DNA from: CAZLCK01 sp964558235
GTDB taxonomy: Bacteria > Actinomycetota > Coriobacteriia > Coriobacteriales > CADBOM01
DNA length: 7,429 nucleotides
Reading direction: 5' to 3'
NCBI GenBank assembly: GCA_964558235.1
Contig: CAZLCK010000063.1
Location: 1 to 7,429 of the forward strand
Shown here: positions 6,341 through 7,429 of the stretch, one piece after another
Numbering within the stretch: the stretch's first letter is position 1
How the letters are laid out: each line of letters begins with the position of its first letter
The notes under the pieces: generated by a model
Seen by the model: only the letters and a program-made list of their open reading frames with translations
Databases searched by the model: none
What the model was told of the DNA's origin: nothing
Program-made: the position numbers and the translations under genes

Positions 6341-7135
6341 ATGGATATTGCTGCTATGAATCAGATGGGCCTTGAGCTAGAAAACACCTTAAAATTGCGG
6401 ACTTATCCGATTGCTGTGAAATTTTACGAAAGAGAAGAGGATATCCCAGAAGAAGCAATATTTCCATATCGCGACTTAGGAAAGCGTGCCGCTTTTTGCC
6501 AAGCAAAGTCGATGGCTCGCATGAAGGGCAAGACAGTAGCTATGGGCAAAAATGATCATTGGTGCTGGAATCCACTAGTCTCTTTTGGTATCTGTAAGGC
6601 TGAAGTTGGCGAACCTGCAGGCGACACCATCGTTAAGGTTTTAGGAATCGAAGACGAGGATAAGGCTCGCGAATTTTGGAATAATTTCCCAAGGCTTCCA
6701 CTTGAAAAGTATCCTTATGTCGTTGTTGCTCCAGTTAAAACTGCTACTTTTGAACCAGATGTGATCTTGGTCTATTCCAACACACACCAGATGGTCTCGA
6801 TGATTGGCGCTGTTCGTTTTATGACTGGTGAATATATTCAGAGCACCTTTGACTCGATCGACTCGTGTGTTCATGCAATAGTTGAACCGATGGAGAAAAA
6901 TATTTATAAGATAACCTTCCCAGATCCAGGCGATCGCGCTCGCGCACTTGCCCGTGAAGATGAAGTTATTATGACTATTCCTGGCAAAAGGTTTGAAGAA
7001 TTTATAGAAGGAATTCGCAAGACTACCTTTATGTATGGCAATTTGATGCAAGAGATTGGTCTTGAGCTCGAAAACGAAGTACCGCCGTTTTATCATGAAC
7101 TCTTCCAAATTTGGGGTATCGAAGAGAAAAAATAA
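6341..7135 (+). CDS. DUF169 domain-containing protein
   Basis: This 264-residue cytosolic protein matches the DUF169 family, uncharacterised proteins common in anaerobic bacteria and archaea. The N-terminal signature is a helix followed by LRTYPIAVKFYERE (residues 19-32), then Cys53 in AAFCQAKSMAR, a Gly-rich turn, Cys75 in HWCWNP and Cys85 in FGICKAEVG. The mid-part has alternating beta strands (YPYVVVAPV, DVILVYSN) and Cys176 in SIDSCVHAI, and the C-terminal helical end includes a PGKRFEEFIEGIRKT segment. The conserved cysteines make metal, cofactor or redox chemistry possible, but no function is established that I can name. No signal peptide or membrane segment is seen. The gene is monocistronic, transcribed divergently from the TSCPD-typA run, and ends at a strong terminator. 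GLELEN occurs near both ends (residues 10-15 and 240-245). Family assignment is by recognised motif pattern. Confidence 0.82.
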   Translation: MDIAAMNQMGLELENTLKLRTYPIAVKFYEREEDIPEEAIFPYRDLGKRAAFCQAKSMARMKGKTVAMGKNDHWCWNPLVSFGICKAEVGEPAGDTIVKVLGIEDEDKAREFWNNFPRLPLEKYPYVVVAPVKTATFEPDVILVYSNTHQMVSMIGAVRFMTGEYIQSTFDSIDSCVHAIVEPMEKNIYKITFPDPGDRARALAREDEVIMTIPGKRFEEFIEGIRKTTFMYGNLMQEIGLELENEVPPFYHELFQIWGIEEKK

Positions 7136-7165
7136 CCAAACTATTAGGAGCTTGATTGAATTATA

Positions 7166-7200
7166 AAGGGGGTCAACAATGTTGGCCCCCTTAAAATTGT
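7166..7200 (+). terminator. Strong intrinsic terminator, probably bidirectional
   Basis: GGGGGTCAAC (7168-7177) pairs with GTTGGCCCCC (7181-7190) through one G-T wobble around an AAT loop. Flanking AA (7166-7167) and TT (7191-7192) extend the stem to 12 bp. A T-rich tail follows on the + strand, and the minus strand reads TTTATAATTC after the stem. It lies 30 nt past the DUF169 stop and 38 nt past the stop of the convergent LPXTG gene, so it can serve both. Confidence 0.85.
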
Positions 7201-7228
7201 TATTTGTTTCGACGTGCCTTGGCAGCAC

Positions 7229-7429
7229 TTACATCGTGCGCAGGTGCGCTCCTTGAATCCTGTGACGCCTTCTTTGTATAAGGCTAAGCGCAATTACTAG
7301 GACAGAAAGACCCAGTGTTACGACAGTGCCCAATAAAAGTGCGGTGCTGGTATCTCCTGTTTGGGGAAGTAAGTCATCCGAACTCGCACTTGAAGTGGAA
7401 GTACCGCTAGAAGTTGAAGTGTTTGTGGT
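7229..7429 (-). CDS. C-terminal end of an LPXTG-anchored cell wall surface protein (partial)
   Basis: Only the last 66 codons and the TAA stop are in the window; the gene continues past the right edge. The visible part has the full cell wall sorting signal: a Ser/Thr-rich wall-spanning stretch (TSTSSGTSTSSASS), the sortase motif LPQTGD, a hydrophobic segment of about 23 residues (TALLLGTVVTLGLSVLVIALSLI) and a positively charged tail with QRRRHR. Sortase would cleave between Thr and Gly and link the protein to peptidoglycan. The charged tail is longer than usual (about 16 residues after the membrane segment). The ectodomain, and hence the function (adhesin, enzyme, pilin), cannot be seen. The gene converges on the DUF169 gene across the shared terminator. 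Ser/Thr-rich low-complexity codons and the intact motif make a chance open frame very unlikely. Confidence 0.9.
   Translation of the reverse strand, partial: TTNTSTSSGTSTSSASSDDLLPQTGDTSTALLLGTVVTLGLSVLVIALSLIQRRRHRIQGAHLRTM

Noticed and set aside
7166..7200. The G-rich/C-rich inverted repeat considered as a mobile-element end or riboswitch
   Set aside because: Its place between two convergent stop codons, a 3-nt loop and T-rich flanks fit an intrinsic terminator; no transposase or target duplication is near.
6641..7228. A 195-codon open frame on the minus strand across the DUF169 gene
   Set aside because: It lies antisense to a well-supported gene, crosses the terminator hairpin, has no recognisable domain, and its composition (Phe, Asn, Ile rich) is that of a reversed reading of the real gene.
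1..7429. Search for CRISPR arrays, tRNA genes, insertion sequences, phage or defence genes
   Set aside because: No regularly spaced repeats, cloverleaf-like segments, transposase or integrase motifs, or toxin-antitoxin pairs were seen by eye on either strand.

Overview
The window looks like chromosomal sequence from an anaerobic, AT-leaning Gram-positive bacterium. The Gram-positive call rests on a partial LPXTG sortase substrate at the right edge, strong AGGAGG-type ribosome binding sites and the gene content. The anaerobic lifestyle is inferred from a flavin reductase-rubredoxin fusion, a DUF169 protein and a molybdenum cofactor gene. A low-GC member of Coriobacteriia or a clostridial lineage would fit, but this is a guess from protein flavour and not a search result.

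Layout. On the + strand, positions 101-1432 hold an amidohydrolase of the MTA/SAH deaminase type. It converges on a five-gene, minus-strand run occupying 6188 down to 1497. In transcription order that run is: a TSCPD-domain small protein (TIGR03905 type), an unrecognised 151-residue protein, the ribosome-associated GTPase TypA/BipA, a flavin reductase-rubredoxin fusion (high-molecular-weight rubredoxin type), and the molybdopterin molybdenumtransferase MoeA. Gaps are 14 to about 65 nt with no clear terminator between genes, so a single operon is plausible, perhaps with an internal control point before the rubredoxin gene. A 152-bp divergent intergenic region (6189-6340) separates this run from a + strand DUF169 gene (6341-7135). 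That gene ends at a strong hairpin terminator shared with a convergent, minus-strand LPXTG surface-protein gene, of which only the C-terminal 66 residues lie in the window.

How the genes fit together. TypA (translation and ribosome assembly under stress) and the rubredoxin fusion (electron delivery, usually to oxygen- or NO-detoxifying flavodiiron proteins) suggest a housekeeping and stress theme. MoeA implies that the cell makes molybdenum or tungsten cofactor. The MTA/SAH deaminase belongs to methionine/SAM by-product salvage. The three poorly understood proteins (TSCPD, the 151-residue protein and DUF169) are the only real unknowns. I see no insertion sequence, phage, CRISPR, defence cassette, tRNA or rRNA. 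The region reads as ordinary chromosomal backbone, and I do not claim a new system here.
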